64,000 nucleotides of DNA from Bacteroidales bacterium (GCA_900770215.1 CAAGJW010000012.1:62001-126000); one strand, 5' to 3'; counted from the first letter of the stretch, positions 8,577 to 18,357 are shown. Numbers and translations: made by a program. Notes: a model not told the origin generated them from the sequence alone.

Positions 8577-11500
8577 ATGAAAAGATTTACTCATTCATGG
8601 TTGCGTGTTTTGGCACTGTCGATGGCGGGCTTGCTCGCCGTCCCCGTGCTCGAAGCCGCGACAGTAGTGCACGATGGCATCAACTACACCACCAATGGCA
8701 CTAAAGCGACAGTGAAGCGCTACACCTATGTGTCGGGAGGCGACACCGCCTTCTACAAGGGCGACATCGTGATACCCGAGACCTTCACCGAGGGAGGCAA
8801 GACCTATACCGTGGTGGCTGTGGCCGCCAATGCCTTTGTCGACTGCAAGGGGCTCACCTCGCTCAAGCTGCCCAACACTTGCGTCACCATCAACCGCAAC
8901 GCCTTCAAGGGCTGCACGAGCTTGAAGAACGATCCTGTGCCCTCAACGGCCACAACCATTGGCAACGCCTACCTGCAAGGCTGCTCCTCGATCACCGAGG
9001 TGACCGTGCCTGCTGGCGTGAGCGGAAAATTCATTGCTCAGAACTGGGAAGGCATGACGAGCTTGAAGAAGATCACCTTTGCCGACAGCTCCACGCCCTT
9101 CAACATGAATTTGCTGGCCTTCACGACCGACGTGACCACAGCCAGCGAGGACCCCATCGAGGAGATCTACTTTGGCCGCGACATCGATGCATCGAACTAT
9201 GCCAACAATCAGCAGCCATTCCACAACATGAAGAGCTTGAAGAAAGTGACCTTCGGCGGCAGCGCCACCACTCTCACAGGCTCGATGCTGCTGGGTTGCA
9301 CCGCGCTCGAGACCGTAGAGTTTGCCCAGGGCAACAAGATTGCCAGCATCGGGGCCAGCGCCTTCCAGGGCTGCTCGAGCTTGAAGAGCATCGCCCTGCC
9401 CGAGGCTGTGAAGACTGTTGAGGCAAGCACCTTCAGTGGCTGCTCGAGCTTGAACAGCGTGACACTGGGCTCGGCCGTGACCAGCATAGGCGAGAGCGCC
9501 TTCAAGGGCACAGCCCTCACCGCCATCACCCTGCCTGCCACCATCACCAGCATTGGGGCCTATGCCTTCCAGAACAGCGCTCTCGCTGGCGAGTTCACCC
9601 TGCCCTCGAGCCTCACGGCACTGGGCAGCGAGGCCCTGGCCAGCACTTCGCTCACTGGAGTGGTGATTCCTGCCGGCGTGACCAGCATAGGCAACGCCGC
9701 TCTGGCTCCCATCGCCACACTGGCCAAGGTTGAAGTGGCAAGCGGCAACACTGCATTCAAGGTCGACAACGACGTGCTTCTGAGTGCCGACGGCACCCGC
9801 CTGCTTGTGACAGCTCACGAGAAAGCCGGCATGCCCGAGAGCTACAGCAACGCCACTGTGACCAGCATCGACAAGTACGGCATGGCCTATGCACCCTTCA
9901 AAACGGTGAGCCTGCCTGCCCTGGCCACAATAGGCGACTATGGCTTTGCCAATAGCAAGCTCGAGAGCTTCACGCTCGAGAGCAACGTGAGTGTGGGTCT
10001 GAACGTGTTCAACGCATCGGCACTCAAGAGCGTTGTCATAGCCGAGGGCCGCAACGAGATACCCCAAGGCCTCTTTGCCAACTGCCAGAACCTGACCAGC
10101 GTGAAGCTGCCCAACTCGGCAACCAACATGATGAAAAACTGCTTTGCCAAGTGCACCTCTCTCGAAGAGATGGAAATACCGGCCAACGTCAACTACATGG
10201 AGCCTGGCTCGGTGCCCAGCACCATCAAGACACTGCGCGTGCTCAACGTGAACACCCCTGCCCTGGCTGCCGGCACATTTACCGCCGACCAGAGTGGTGT
10301 GACCTGCAAGGTGGCCGAGAACTCGGTAGCCGCCTACAAGAAAGCCAGCCAGTGGAGCTACCTCAACATTGTGGGCGACCCCACCATCAGCGGTGCTGCT
10401 TCCAGCCTGGGCTGCCCCACGGGTCTCTACTTTGCCACCACCGACGGCAAGCTCATGTATAAAGACGAGAACGGCAACATTGTCGACACCAAGTTTGCCA
10501 CGGGCGCTCACGCTTTCACACTGCAAAGCTACAAGAACCGCATCTATGTGGCCGATGCCGGCAAGAATTTCACCTACCAGGATCCCAACGCTCCTCTGGG
10601 CGACGGCCAGCTCTTCTATGTGAACAAGTCGGGCGACTACTTCTATCGCGTGACCGTGCTCAACAACGTGGGCTACAAGCCCAGCGAGGATCCCTTCGGT
10701 ATGAGCATCGACTCGGCCAGCAACACTATCTACATCTCCGACCGCAACGTGGGTGTGCACAAGCTCAACGCCGACACCACCGGTCTCTACGGTTCGCAAC
10801 CTTTCTTGTTTGAGAACCAGTATCTGCCCTACTACAATGATCAAATCTCGTGGGGCTCGATCACTGGCGGCTTCCAGAAAGACAGCAAGGGCATCTACTG
10901 GATGACCAAGAAATTCAACGGCCTGGGCCTGTTGCGCTTTACCGATGCCGATATCTATCCCGACGGTGGCGCAGGCAAGACCCAGCACTTCAAGTGCATC
11001 TTCAAGGACGCACTCATCAAGACGGCCTATCTCGACGAGAAGAACGGATACTACTACATGTTTGTGCAGAAAGATCCCTACGGAGCAGTCCCGGGCGTGT
11101 ACCGCATTGCGCTGAGCAAGCTTGAGAAGGCCGACGGCAGCGACGCCGACGGCGTTGAGAACCTGAAGATTGCCGACTGCCAGCTCATCGACAAGTCGCC
11201 CGTCAAGCTCGAAGGAAATGCCGATAGCGGCGAGATCTCCAACATTGCCCAAATCAACGGTGACGGCACCAACGTGTTCTGGAGCTATGTGGCTCCTGCC
11301 ACCAAGGACGGGGCCATTGCCGGCAGCGACTCGCTCGATGTCACCAACCCGCTGCACAAGAGCGGTATCAAGATCATAAAGAGCGCCGATCCCAACCCGA
11401 CTGTGACCTATGCAGTCGAGGGCGTTGAGGCCTATGGCGTGTGCGGAGCCATCTATGTGGCACCTCCAGTGGTACTGCCCGAGGCGATTGCCCTCAACCA

Positions 11501-12209
11501 CAACACCTATACCCTCGACAAGGGTGGCGACCAACTGCAACTCACAGCCACCATCACTCCTGCCGACGCTGCCGACAAGAGCGTGACCTGGAGCTCGAGC
11601 GACGAGACTGTGGCCACCGTCGATGCTAGCGGCCTGGTGACCACCAAGGCACAAGAGAAGAACACGGTGACCATCTATGTCGTGAGCAATGCAGTGCCCA
11701 CACTCAAGGATAGCTGCGTGATCACGATCACCAACCCCACTGCAGCAATATTCCCCGAGTCGATCTCGCTCAACATCACCGAGTATACTGCCGAGCGCAG
11801 TGGTGGCACACTGCAACTCGTGGCCACTGTACTGCCCGAGAACACGACCAACAAGCGTGTGACTTGGAGCTCGAGCAACGACTATGCCACCGTCGATGCC
11901 AACGGCTTGGTCACCATCAAGTCGCTCGTCGCCGGCGTGAAGGGCCTCAATGCCGAGGGCACTGCACCGTCGGTGACCATCACCGCCACCAGCGTTGCCA
12001 ACCCGGCACTCACCGCCACCTGCGTGATCACCTACTCGCAGGAGACTGGCGTCGACGATGTGACGACCACCAAGACGGTGAAGAGCGTGCGCTACTACAA
12101 TGCTGCAGGCATGGAGAGCGAACAGGCATTTGACGGTATCAACATGGTTGTAACCTACTACACCGACGGCACCAAGAGCGTGTCGAAGGGTGTGTACAAG
12201 ACCAAATAA
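8577..12209 (+). CDS. BspA-like leucine-rich-repeat surface protein with two Big_2 domains
   Basis: Large exported protein of 1210 aa with a signal peptide (residues 1-27). Residues about 60-560 are a BspA-type LRR_5 solenoid with units such as IGASAFQGCSSLKSIALPE and CSGCSSLNSVTLGSAVTSIG-like repeats. Residues about 610-960 form a beta-propeller-like region beginning GLYFATTDGKLMYKD. Two bacterial Ig-like group 2 domains follow at about 968-1050 and 1060-1150, each with the KSVTWSSSDETVATVDASG-type core. BspA-like proteins commonly bind host matrix or other bacteria. The extreme C-terminus lacks the usual GxYIVK tail. The reverse strand is also open for over 1000 codons, which is a codon-bias shadow. 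Confidence 0.88.
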   Translation: MKRFTHSWLRVLALSMAGLLAVPVLEAATVVHDGINYTTNGTKATVKRYTYVSGGDTAFYKGDIVIPETFTEGGKTYTVVAVAANAFVDCKGLTSLKLPNTCVTINRNAFKGCTSLKNDPVPSTATTIGNAYLQGCSSITEVTVPAGVSGKFIAQNWEGMTSLKKITFADSSTPFNMNLLAFTTDVTTASEDPIEEIYFGRDIDASNYANNQQPFHNMKSLKKVTFGGSATTLTGSMLLGCTALETVEFAQGNKIASIGASAFQGCSSLKSIALPEAVKTVEASTFSGCSSLNSVTLGSAVTSIGESAFKGTALTAITLPATITSIGAYAFQNSALAGEFTLPSSLTALGSEALASTSLTGVVIPAGVTSIGNAALAPIATLAKVEVASGNTAFKVDNDVLLSADGTRLLVTAHEKAGMPESYSNATVTSIDKYGMAYAPFKTVSLPALATIGDYGFANSKLESFTLESNVSVGLNVFNASALKSVVIAEGRNEIPQGLFANCQNLTSVKLPNSATNMMKNCFAKCTSLEEMEIPANVNYMEPGSVPSTIKTLRVLNVNTPALAAGTFTADQSGVTCKVAENSVAAYKKASQWSYLNIVGDPTISGAASSLGCPTGLYFATTDGKLMYKDENGNIVDTKFATGAHAFTLQSYKNRIYVADAGKNFTYQDPNAPLGDGQLFYVNKSGDYFYRVTVLNNVGYKPSEDPFGMSIDSASNTIYISDRNVGVHKLNADTTGLYGSQPFLFENQYLPYYNDQISWGSITGGFQKDSKGIYWMTKKFNGLGLLRFTDADIYPDGGAGKTQHFKCIFKDALIKTAYLDEKNGYYYMFVQKDPYGAVPGVYRIALSKLEKADGSDADGVENLKIADCQLIDKSPVKLEGNADSGEISNIAQINGDGTNVFWSYVAPATKDGAIAGSDSLDVTNPLHKSGIKIIKSADPNPTVTYAVEGVEAYGVCGAIYVAPPVVLPEAIALNHNTYTLDKGGDQLQLTATITPADAADKSVTWSSSDETVATVDASGLVTTKAQEKNTVTIYVVSNAVPTLKDSCVITITNPTAAIFPESISLNITEYTAERSGGTLQLVATVLPENTTNKRVTWSSSNDYATVDANGLVTIKSLVAGVKGLNAEGTAPSVTITATSVANPALTATCVITYSQETGVDDVTTTKTVKSVRYYNAAGMESEQAFDGINMVVTYYTDGTKSVSKGVYKTK

Positions 12210-12250
12210 AGCCGTATTCAGGCAACAATCCTGAATCTCAACTAACACAA

Positions 12251-12298
12251 GAAGGGTGGCTTCACCTCTCGACCTATAGAGAGAGCAAGCCACCCTTC
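12251..12298 (+). terminator. Terminator-type hairpin after the BspA-like gene
   Basis: GAAGGGTGGCTT and AAGCCACCCTTC form a perfect 12-bp stem around a 24-base spacer, followed by TCATTTTG. Confidence 0.65.
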
Positions 12299-12624
12299 TC
12301 ATTTTGCATTCTACCCGCGCCCCCTAGGCAATGGGCTACGTGGTTATCCCCGAAACGGCAGGGACGCAAAATTTTGAGACCTTACAACACAAGGTGCATA
12401 TCCTCGCCATAGTGTCACCCTAAAAAAACAACTTAACAGTGCAATCACAGAGCAATCAACAAAATAAGACCAAATACTCTATGTACCCAGCGAAGCCAGG
12501 AGAAAAAATTACGGAGAAAAGCGATGACGAGGCCGAGGGGGGGGGAAAAAACAAACAAAACACCACAACACAAATCCACACTTGGAAATATATTGCAGTG
12601 TTTCGTTTATGGTAGCTGAAGCTG
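12299..12624. other. Intergenic stretch without a visible gene
   Basis: No convincing coding frame or RNA gene is seen. The stretch holds a run of nine G residues at 12537-12545 followed by an A-rich segment, and lies between a + strand and a - strand terminator. Confidence 0.5.
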
Positions 12625-12680
12625 AAAAAGCTCTCACTCTGCGTGAGCGCTTGAGCAACGGCTGAATGAAAAAGAGAGCT
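12625..12680 (-). terminator. Terminator downstream of the HU gene
   Basis: Read on the minus strand, AGCTCTC and GAGAGCT pair across a loop of about 35 bases and are followed by TTTTTC just after the HU stop codon. Confidence 0.5.
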
Positions 12681-12684
12681 GCTA

Positions 12685-12957
12685 TTATTTCACCTTCTCG
12701 GTGAGCTCGGCGCCAGCTTTGAACTTCACTACCTTCTTGGCAGGAATTTCGATCTTCTGCTTGGTAGCGGGGTTGATGCCCGTGCGAGCAGCCTTCTCTT
12801 GTACTGCGAAGGTGCCGAAGCCTATCAAGGCAACCTTGTCGCCCTTGGCCAGAGCCTCTTCTACTGCCTCGATGCCAGCCTTGAGAGCCTTGGCTGCATC
12901 TACTTTACTCAATCCTGCTTTTGCAACGATAGCGTTGACTAATTCTGTCTTGTTCAT
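12685..12957 (-). CDS. HU-family nucleoid DNA-binding protein
   Basis: Classic 90-residue HU. The N-terminal helical dimerisation region is MNKTELVNAIVAKAGLSK; the GFGTF core and the DNA-binding arm (RTGINPATKQKIEIPAKK) with its tip proline are intact, and it ends FKAGAELTEKVK. It bends and compacts DNA as a homo- or heterodimer. It is a single-gene unit with its own -7 box and a downstream terminator-like hairpin. A second, more divergent HU/IHF-like gene lies at 26350-26622. Confidence 0.95.
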   Translation of the reverse strand: MNKTELVNAIVAKAGLSKVDAAKALKAGIEAVEEALAKGDKVALIGFGTFAVQEKAARTGINPATKQKIEIPAKKVVKFKAGAELTEKVK

Positions 12958-13010
12958 AACAATTTGCTTTTTTTAATGTTATTATTATAGTTTTTAGGCA
13001 TTTACTTGCG

Positions 13011-13041
13011 CAAATATAGACAAAGTGAAAAATAAAACAAA
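13011..13041 (-). promoter_or_regulatory. Promoter of the HU gene
   Basis: On the minus strand TTTG (13038-13041) and TATATTTG (13011-13018) are spaced by 19 bases, matching the Bacteroidetes -33/-7 pair. The ATG lies about 53 bases downstream. Confidence 0.75.
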
Positions 13042-13123
13042 AAATTTTACACAAAAATTTCAGATTTCGTTGAAAAATCAGTGTTTTAGGCACAAATAAT
13101 AGCAAAAAAAGCGTTATTTTCAT

Positions 13124-13131
13124 TACTTTTG
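13124..13131 (+). promoter_or_regulatory. -7 box for the rhomboid gene pair
   Basis: TACTTTTG followed by CAG fits TAnnTTTG and stands 39 bases before the first rhomboid ATG. Confidence 0.65.
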
Positions 13132-13170
13132 CAGATAAAAAAACATCAACAGAAAAGGCGACAGAAAGAC

Positions 13171-13953
13171 ATGGCATCATATCACTACAACAGGGGGGGC
13201 ATCGGCTCAATCCCGCCTGTAACAAAAAACTTGCTCATCATCAACTTGATTGTGTGGATAGCCACCTTTGTTCTCAAAGGCAAGGGGGTGGACTTGGACC
13301 TATACCTGGGGCTGCACTTCTGGAAGGGCAGCGACTTCGGGCTGTGGCAGTTTGTGACCTACATGTTCATGCACGACACGAGCAGTCTGGGTACAGGATT
13401 TACTCACATTTTCTTCAACATGTTTTCGTTGTGGATGTTTGGCCGCATTCTGGAACCAGTGATGGGGCGCAACCGCTACCTCATCTACTATGCCGTGTGC
13501 GGTCTGGGCGCAGCACTGGTGCAGGAGCTGGTGTGGCAATTCACCTGGCCCAGCGTGGCAGCCGGCATGTTCACCTTGGGCGGTGTGCAAGGCATCACGG
13601 CTGCGCAATTGCAGCAAGCCATAGCCACAGGAGCGATACCGGGCACGATGCTCAATGAGTGTTTCAATGCCTTTGTCACCATCGGTGCCTCGGGCGCTGT
13701 GTTTGGCATCCTGCTGGCCTTCGGCATGCTGTTTCCCAACATGCCGCTCTACATCATACCCTTCCCCTTCCCTATCAAGGCCAAGTGGATGGTGATAGGG
13801 TACGGCCTGGTGGAGCTGGCCTTCGGCGTCACGGGCGAGGTCACCAGCGTGGCCCACTTTGCCCACCTGGGCGGCATGCTCTTTGGTTTCCTGCTCTTGC
13901 TGTACTGGAAGAAAACAACACACATGGGACGCGGATATGAGTATATGGGCTGA
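13171..13953 (+). CDS. Rhomboid-family intramembrane serine protease
   Basis: Polytopic membrane protease of 260 aa. ATG 13171 was chosen because an upstream extension would run back into the promoter box. The HIFFNMFSLWMFG segment matches the conserved TM2 HxxxN region. The nucleophile motif is GASGAVFG, and the catalytic-dyad His lies in AHFAHLGGMLFG, so both catalytic residues are present. Rhomboids cleave transmembrane substrates within the bilayer. The gene overlaps the next rhomboid by TGATG, which implies translational coupling. Its substrate is unknown. Confidence 0.9.
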   Translation: MASYHYNRGGIGSIPPVTKNLLIINLIVWIATFVLKGKGVDLDLYLGLHFWKGSDFGLWQFVTYMFMHDTSSLGTGFTHIFFNMFSLWMFGRILEPVMGRNRYLIYYAVCGLGAALVQELVWQFTWPSVAAGMFTLGGVQGITAAQLQQAIATGAIPGTMLNECFNAFVTIGASGAVFGILLAFGMLFPNMPLYIIPFPFPIKAKWMVIGYGLVELAFGVTGEVTSVAHFAHLGGMLFGFLLLLYWKKTTHMGRGYEYMG

Positions 13954-14858
13954 TGAGTATATGGACTGACATATCATTGCGCTACCGCCGCGCCACGCCG
14001 CTACTGCGGCTGGTGTATATCGACGTGGGGCTCTTTGTGGCGCTGCGCGTTGCAGCGCTTGCCGGCGTGCTCATGGGGCTGCCTGCCGAGCAACTCATCA
14101 AGTGGGTAGAGATGCCATCGAGCCCGTGGGTGCTGGCACACCAGCCATGGACGGCGGTGAGCTACATGTTTTTCCACTACGATGTGCTGCACATCTTGTT
14201 CAACATGCTGTGGCTCTACTGGCTGGGACGCATCTTTCTGGAGTATTTCAACTCCAAGCAGCTGGTGGGCCTCTACATTTTGGGCGGACTGGGCGGCGCT
14301 GCGCTCTACCTGGCGGCCTATGCCACCCTGCCCTATTTTTCCCACCAGCCTGGCACGGCCTATCTCATAGGGGCCTCGGCCTCGATACTTGCCATTGTGA
14401 TTGCCGCTGCAGTCTATGCTCCCGACTACCGCATAGGGCTGTTCATGCTGGGCGACATCTCGCTCAAGTGGGTGGCCATCATCACCATTGTGATACTGCT
14501 GCTGGGCACGGGCGAGGCTCAAATGGGAGCGCAGGCAGCCCACCTGGGCGGAGCTCTCGTGGGTGTGGCCTACGGCATGGCCATGCGGCGCGGCCACGAC
14601 ATCACTGCCTGGCTCAATGCCTGTATCGACGGCTTGGCCGGCCTCTTCAAGCACCGCCGGGGGCCTGGTCGGCCCACAGGCGGCACGGCCTATCACTACC
14701 AGGCCAACAAAGCACCGTCGCCGGCAAGCCAAGGGCCCAGCGAGGCCGAGATCGATGCCATACTCGACAAGCTCAAGCGCTCGGGCTACGGCGCACTGAG
14801 CGACAAGGAAAAAGAGACGCTGTTCGAGGCATCGTCACACTACAAAAACAACGACTAA
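13953..14858 (+). CDS. Second rhomboid-family protein with C-terminal DUF6576-like tail
   Basis: Membrane protein of 301 aa whose ATG overlaps the previous stop codon. It keeps the HILFNMLWLYWLG segment, a serine motif GASASIL (Ala in place of the usual Gly after the Ser) and an AAHLGG histidine motif, so activity is plausible though the Ser loop is altered. A cytoplasmic tail ends in EAEIDAILDKLKRSGYGALS, the short helical module often fused to Bacteroidetes rhomboids. With the upstream rhomboid and the downstream phosphatase-fold protein it forms a three-gene unit. Confidence 0.87.
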   Translation: MSIWTDISLRYRRATPLLRLVYIDVGLFVALRVAALAGVLMGLPAEQLIKWVEMPSSPWVLAHQPWTAVSYMFFHYDVLHILFNMLWLYWLGRIFLEYFNSKQLVGLYILGGLGGAALYLAAYATLPYFSHQPGTAYLIGASASILAIVIAAAVYAPDYRIGLFMLGDISLKWVAIITIVILLLGTGEAQMGAQAAHLGGALVGVAYGMAMRRGHDITAWLNACIDGLAGLFKHRRGPGRPTGGTAYHYQANKAPSPASQGPSEAEIDAILDKLKRSGYGALSDKEKETLFEASSHYKNND

Positions 14859-14878
14859 AAGTCAACCCCATCACAGCT

Positions 14879-16048
14879 ATGCACATCAACCGCAAGTCAT
14901 ATCGCATCAAGCATCTCGCCATAGGCATGGGCGTCGTCATGACCTTCATGCTTGCCGTGATGCTGGTGTTTGCGGCCTACGGTGGGCACATCGACCCCGA
15001 GCGAGGCACAGTCTTTGCCCTGGCCACGCTGGCATTTCCGTTTGTGTTTATCGTCTCGCTCATGGCAGCCCTGCTGTGGATCATCGTGGGCCAGTGGCGC
15101 GTGTCGCTGCTGCTATTTCTGGCCATGGGGCTGTCGTGGCCCACGGTGCGGGTGATAAGCCCATTCAACATAAGCACCCACAAGCCCACAGCCAAGCAAG
15201 ACTCGACGATGTTTAAGGTACTCACCTTCAATGTCATGAATTTCAACGTCATGAAGGTGGGCGACGACAGCGTGGGCAACAAGCAGGGCCAGGCCACCGT
15301 GAACTACATCCTCAACCAGGATGCCGACGTGGTGCTGCTGCAGGAAGCCTCGCTCAACGCCGACTACAACGACCTGAAGCTCATGCAGCCCTTCATGAAA
15401 GAAATCAAAAAGAAATACCCCTACCGCGACCACGGGTATCACGACCAGATCATATGGTCGAAACACCCCTACACCAAAGTCGAAGACCCAGCTGTGAAAG
15501 ATGGCTTTGCCTCGCCCGACGATCCAGTCAACAGCTACCACTTCTATGCCAGGGCCTTCGATGTGCTGGTGCCCGGCCACACGGTGCGCATCTTCAACAT
15601 CCACCTCAACTCGATAGGGCTGTCGCTCGACGACCGCAAGACCTTTGTAGAGATGACCGACCTCAAGGGCGTGGCCTCGCGAGAGCAGCTGGCGCGGGTG
15701 CGCTACTCGCTCATAGGCAAGCTGGGGCTGGCCTTCCGCAAGCACGCCCAGCAGGCGCGCATCATACGCGAAGTGATTGACCAGAGCGACGAGAACGTGA
15801 TCGTGTGCGGCGATTTCAACGACACGCCCCAGTCGTTTGCCTATCGCACCGTGCGCGGCAACGACATGCACGACGCGTGGATGGACTGCGGCTTCGGGCC
15901 CACCTACACCTTCCACGGCAGCCGCCTGTATTTCAAAATCGACCAAGTGCTCTACCGCGGCGACATGATAGCCACCTCGTGCCACCGCGACCGGGCCGGC
16001 TCGAGCGACCACTACCCGCTGGTGACCACCTTTGTGTGGAAAAACTGA
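14879..16048 (+). CDS. Membrane-anchored endonuclease/exonuclease/phosphatase-family protein
   Basis: 389 aa from ATG 14879. An N-terminal region with about three membrane segments (residues 15-95) is followed by a full EEP catalytic domain. The conserved pieces are LTFNVMNFN (start), DADVVLLQEAS (metal-binding Glu), FNIHLNS, VIVCGDFND (catalytic Asp/Asn) and SSDHYPL (catalytic Asp-His). The family includes nucleases and lipid phosphatases, so the substrate cannot be assigned; the membrane anchor and the rhomboid neighbours favour an envelope role. It begins 20 bases after the second rhomboid. A long in-frame extension into the rhomboid gene is an artefact of open frames. Confidence 0.87.
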   Translation: MHINRKSYRIKHLAIGMGVVMTFMLAVMLVFAAYGGHIDPERGTVFALATLAFPFVFIVSLMAALLWIIVGQWRVSLLLFLAMGLSWPTVRVISPFNISTHKPTAKQDSTMFKVLTFNVMNFNVMKVGDDSVGNKQGQATVNYILNQDADVVLLQEASLNADYNDLKLMQPFMKEIKKKYPYRDHGYHDQIIWSKHPYTKVEDPAVKDGFASPDDPVNSYHFYARAFDVLVPGHTVRIFNIHLNSIGLSLDDRKTFVEMTDLKGVASREQLARVRYSLIGKLGLAFRKHAQQARIIREVIDQSDENVIVCGDFNDTPQSFAYRTVRGNDMHDAWMDCGFGPTYTFHGSRLYFKIDQVLYRGDMIATSCHRDRAGSSDHYPLVTTFVWKN

Positions 16049-16131
16049 ACCGCGGGTGGCAATGAAAAAACATGTGCATTTTTACATGATCTTATAAGAA
16101 AATACAAATTAATCTTAAGACAACTTTGATT

Positions 16132-18255
16132 ATGAAGAAAGTTTTATTATCACTCCTGGCCATAGGGTGCCTTGCTACAGGTGCCGCCGGGGCAAACAAG
16201 ACCAACGTGAAACAGCATCAAAATCCATTTTTGAAACCCTATACCACGCAGTATGGGATTCCGCCATTTGAGAAGATCACCTACGACGACTACATCCCAG
16301 CCATCAAAGCAGGTATCGAGCAGCAAAACCAAGAGATAGCCGCTATCGTGGCAAACAAGAAGGCGCCCGACTTTGAGAACACGGTGCTCGCCCTCGACAA
16401 CTGCGGCGAGATACTGAGCCGCGTGTCCTATGTGTTCTATGCCCTGAGCGAGAGCGACGCCACGCCACAGATGCAGAAGCTCGCCGAGCAAGTATCGCCC
16501 ATGCTCACCGCGCAGAGCGATGCCATGTATATGAACCCAGGGCTCTTTGCACGCGTCAAGGCCGTGCACGACAACGCCGATGCGCTGAAGCTCGACAAGG
16601 CACAACGCCGCCTCACCGACAAGTACTACAAGCGCTTTGTGCGCAACGGCGCCCTGCTCGATGCAGCCCGCCAAGACTCGCTCAAGGCCATCAACAAGCG
16701 CCTGGCCACGCTGCAGCTCAACTTCACGCAGAACGTGATGCATGAGATTGCCAACAACCTGATTGTGGTCGACAGCAAGGAGCGCCTCGCCGGACTGCCG
16801 CAGTCGACCATCGACGACGCCGCCAAGCTGGCCGCCGAGAAGGGCATGACGGGCAAGTGGGTGTTTACCGCCTCGGGCGCCACCCGCCTGAGCGTGCTCA
16901 CCAACGCCGACGACCGCGACCTGCGCAAGCAGATGTATGAGACCTACACCCACACGGCAAGCCGCGGCAACGCCTACGACAACAGCGCCATCATCAACGA
17001 GATCATGCAGCTGCGCCAGAAGAAAGCCAAGATGCTTGGTTTCAAGACCTTTGCCGACTATGCCGTCGACCCGTGGATGGCCAAGACCCCCGAGGCTGCC
17101 GAGAAGCTGCTCATGCAACTGTGGAAACCCGCTGTGAAAAAGGTGGACGAGGAAGTGGCCGACATGCAGCGCTATGTCGACAGCCACGGGGGCAACTTCA
17201 AGATTGCCGCCTATGACTATTACTACTATGCCGAGAAGGTGAAAAAAGAGAAATTCAACTTCAGCGAAGACCAGGTGCGCCCCTACTTTGTGCTCGACAG
17301 CGTGGTGAAAAACGGCATCTTCTATGTGGCCAAGAAGCTCTACGGTCTCAACTTCAAGGTGATGCCCAAGGCACCCAAGTACAATCCCGAGGTGACCGTG
17401 TATGACGTGACCGACAACAACGGCAAGCACGTGGCTGTGTTTATGACCGACTACTTCCCGCGTGCCACCAAGGCACAAGGCGCATGGATGAGCGAGCTCA
17501 ACGCAGCCTACGACTTCGGCGGCAAGAGCGAGCGCCCCATCATCTACAATGTGGCTAGCCTCACGCCTCCCACCAAGGATGCTCCATCGCTGCTCACACT
17601 CGACGAGGTAGAGACCGTGTTCCACGAGTTTGGCCACGCCCTCAACGGCATGCTCACCCGTGCTCCCTACAAGGGCCTGGAGGGCACCAACATCGACCGC
17701 GACATGGTGGAGCAGCCCTCGCAGATGAACGAGAACTTTGCCCTCGTGCCCGAAGTGCTCAAGAACTATGCCAAGCACTACAAGACCGGCGAGGTGATAC
17801 CGCAAGCACTCGTCGACAAGATCATCGAGACCAGCAAGTTCAACCAGGGCTTCATGACCACCGAGCTGGTGGGTGCCGCCCTGCTCGACATCGAGTGGCA
17901 CAAGCTCGACTTTGCCAAGGACATCGACGTCAAGGCCTTTGAAAACTGGGTGTCGCGCCGCCTGGGCAAGCCCGAGGTGGTGGAGTACCGCTATCGTAGC
18001 CCCTACTTCAAGCACATCTTCGACAACGACCAGTACAGCTGCGGCTACTACACCTACCTGTGGAGCGAGGTGCTCGCTGCCGACGCCTGGAACCGCTTTG
18101 AGACCGAAGGCCCGCTCAACCCAGCCGTTGCAGCCGACTACATGCACTACATCCTGGAGCCAGGCGACACCGACGACGCCATGACGCTCTACAAGAAGTT
18201 CAGCGGCCACGAGCCCAACGCCGACGCCTTGCTGCGCGCCCGCGGCCTCAAGTGA
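16132..18255 (+). CDS. M3-family zinc metallopeptidase (peptidyl-dipeptidase Dcp-like)
   Basis: 707 aa from ATG 16132 with a short signal peptide (MKKVLLSLLAIGCLATGAAG). The overall plan matches Dcp/oligopeptidase A: an N-terminal helical half (NPFLKPYTTQYGIPPFEKI) and a catalytic half with VFHEFGHALNGML, where His498 and His502 bind zinc and Glu499 is catalytic, plus the downstream QPSQMNENF helix supplying the third ligand. The C-terminus keeps the YLWSEVLAADAW and GHEPNADALLRARGL signatures. Because it carries a signal peptide it probably trims peptides in the periplasm. It stands alone, with a strong terminator after it. Confidence 0.92.
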   Translation: MKKVLLSLLAIGCLATGAAGANKTNVKQHQNPFLKPYTTQYGIPPFEKITYDDYIPAIKAGIEQQNQEIAAIVANKKAPDFENTVLALDNCGEILSRVSYVFYALSESDATPQMQKLAEQVSPMLTAQSDAMYMNPGLFARVKAVHDNADALKLDKAQRRLTDKYYKRFVRNGALLDAARQDSLKAINKRLATLQLNFTQNVMHEIANNLIVVDSKERLAGLPQSTIDDAAKLAAEKGMTGKWVFTASGATRLSVLTNADDRDLRKQMYETYTHTASRGNAYDNSAIINEIMQLRQKKAKMLGFKTFADYAVDPWMAKTPEAAEKLLMQLWKPAVKKVDEEVADMQRYVDSHGGNFKIAAYDYYYYAEKVKKEKFNFSEDQVRPYFVLDSVVKNGIFYVAKKLYGLNFKVMPKAPKYNPEVTVYDVTDNNGKHVAVFMTDYFPRATKAQGAWMSELNAAYDFGGKSERPIIYNVASLTPPTKDAPSLLTLDEVETVFHEFGHALNGMLTRAPYKGLEGTNIDRDMVEQPSQMNENFALVPEVLKNYAKHYKTGEVIPQALVDKIIETSKFNQGFMTTELVGAALLDIEWHKLDFAKDIDVKAFENWVSRRLGKPEVVEYRYRSPYFKHIFDNDQYSCGYYTYLWSEVLAADAWNRFETEGPLNPAVAADYMHYILEPGDTDDAMTLYKKFSGHEPNADALLRARGLK

Positions 18256-18306
18256 GCACAAGGCTGACAACGCCCCTGCACGACAACCCCTGAAAGCATC
18301 AACACA

Positions 18307-18357
18307 AGGTGCTGCAATAGGCAATACACGTTGCACATATTGCAGCACCTGTTTTTT
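18307..18357 (+). terminator. Terminator after the M3 peptidase gene
   Basis: AGGTGCTGCAATA and TATTGCAGCACCT form a perfect 13-bp stem followed by GTTTTTTCC. Confidence 0.85.

Noticed and set aside
8943..12302. An open frame of over 1000 codons on the minus strand
   Set aside because: It mirrors the BspA-like gene, has no domain, and is explained by the third-position bias of the GC-rich gene on the other strand.
14102..14878. An N-terminal extension of the EEP protein into the rhomboid gene
   Set aside because: It overlaps the conserved rhomboid gene in another frame and has no domain; ATG 14879 gives a natural membrane start.
16150..18348. A 732-codon frame antisense to the M3 peptidase
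   Set aside because: His/Val/Leu-rich shadow with no motif, opposite a full-length conserved enzyme.
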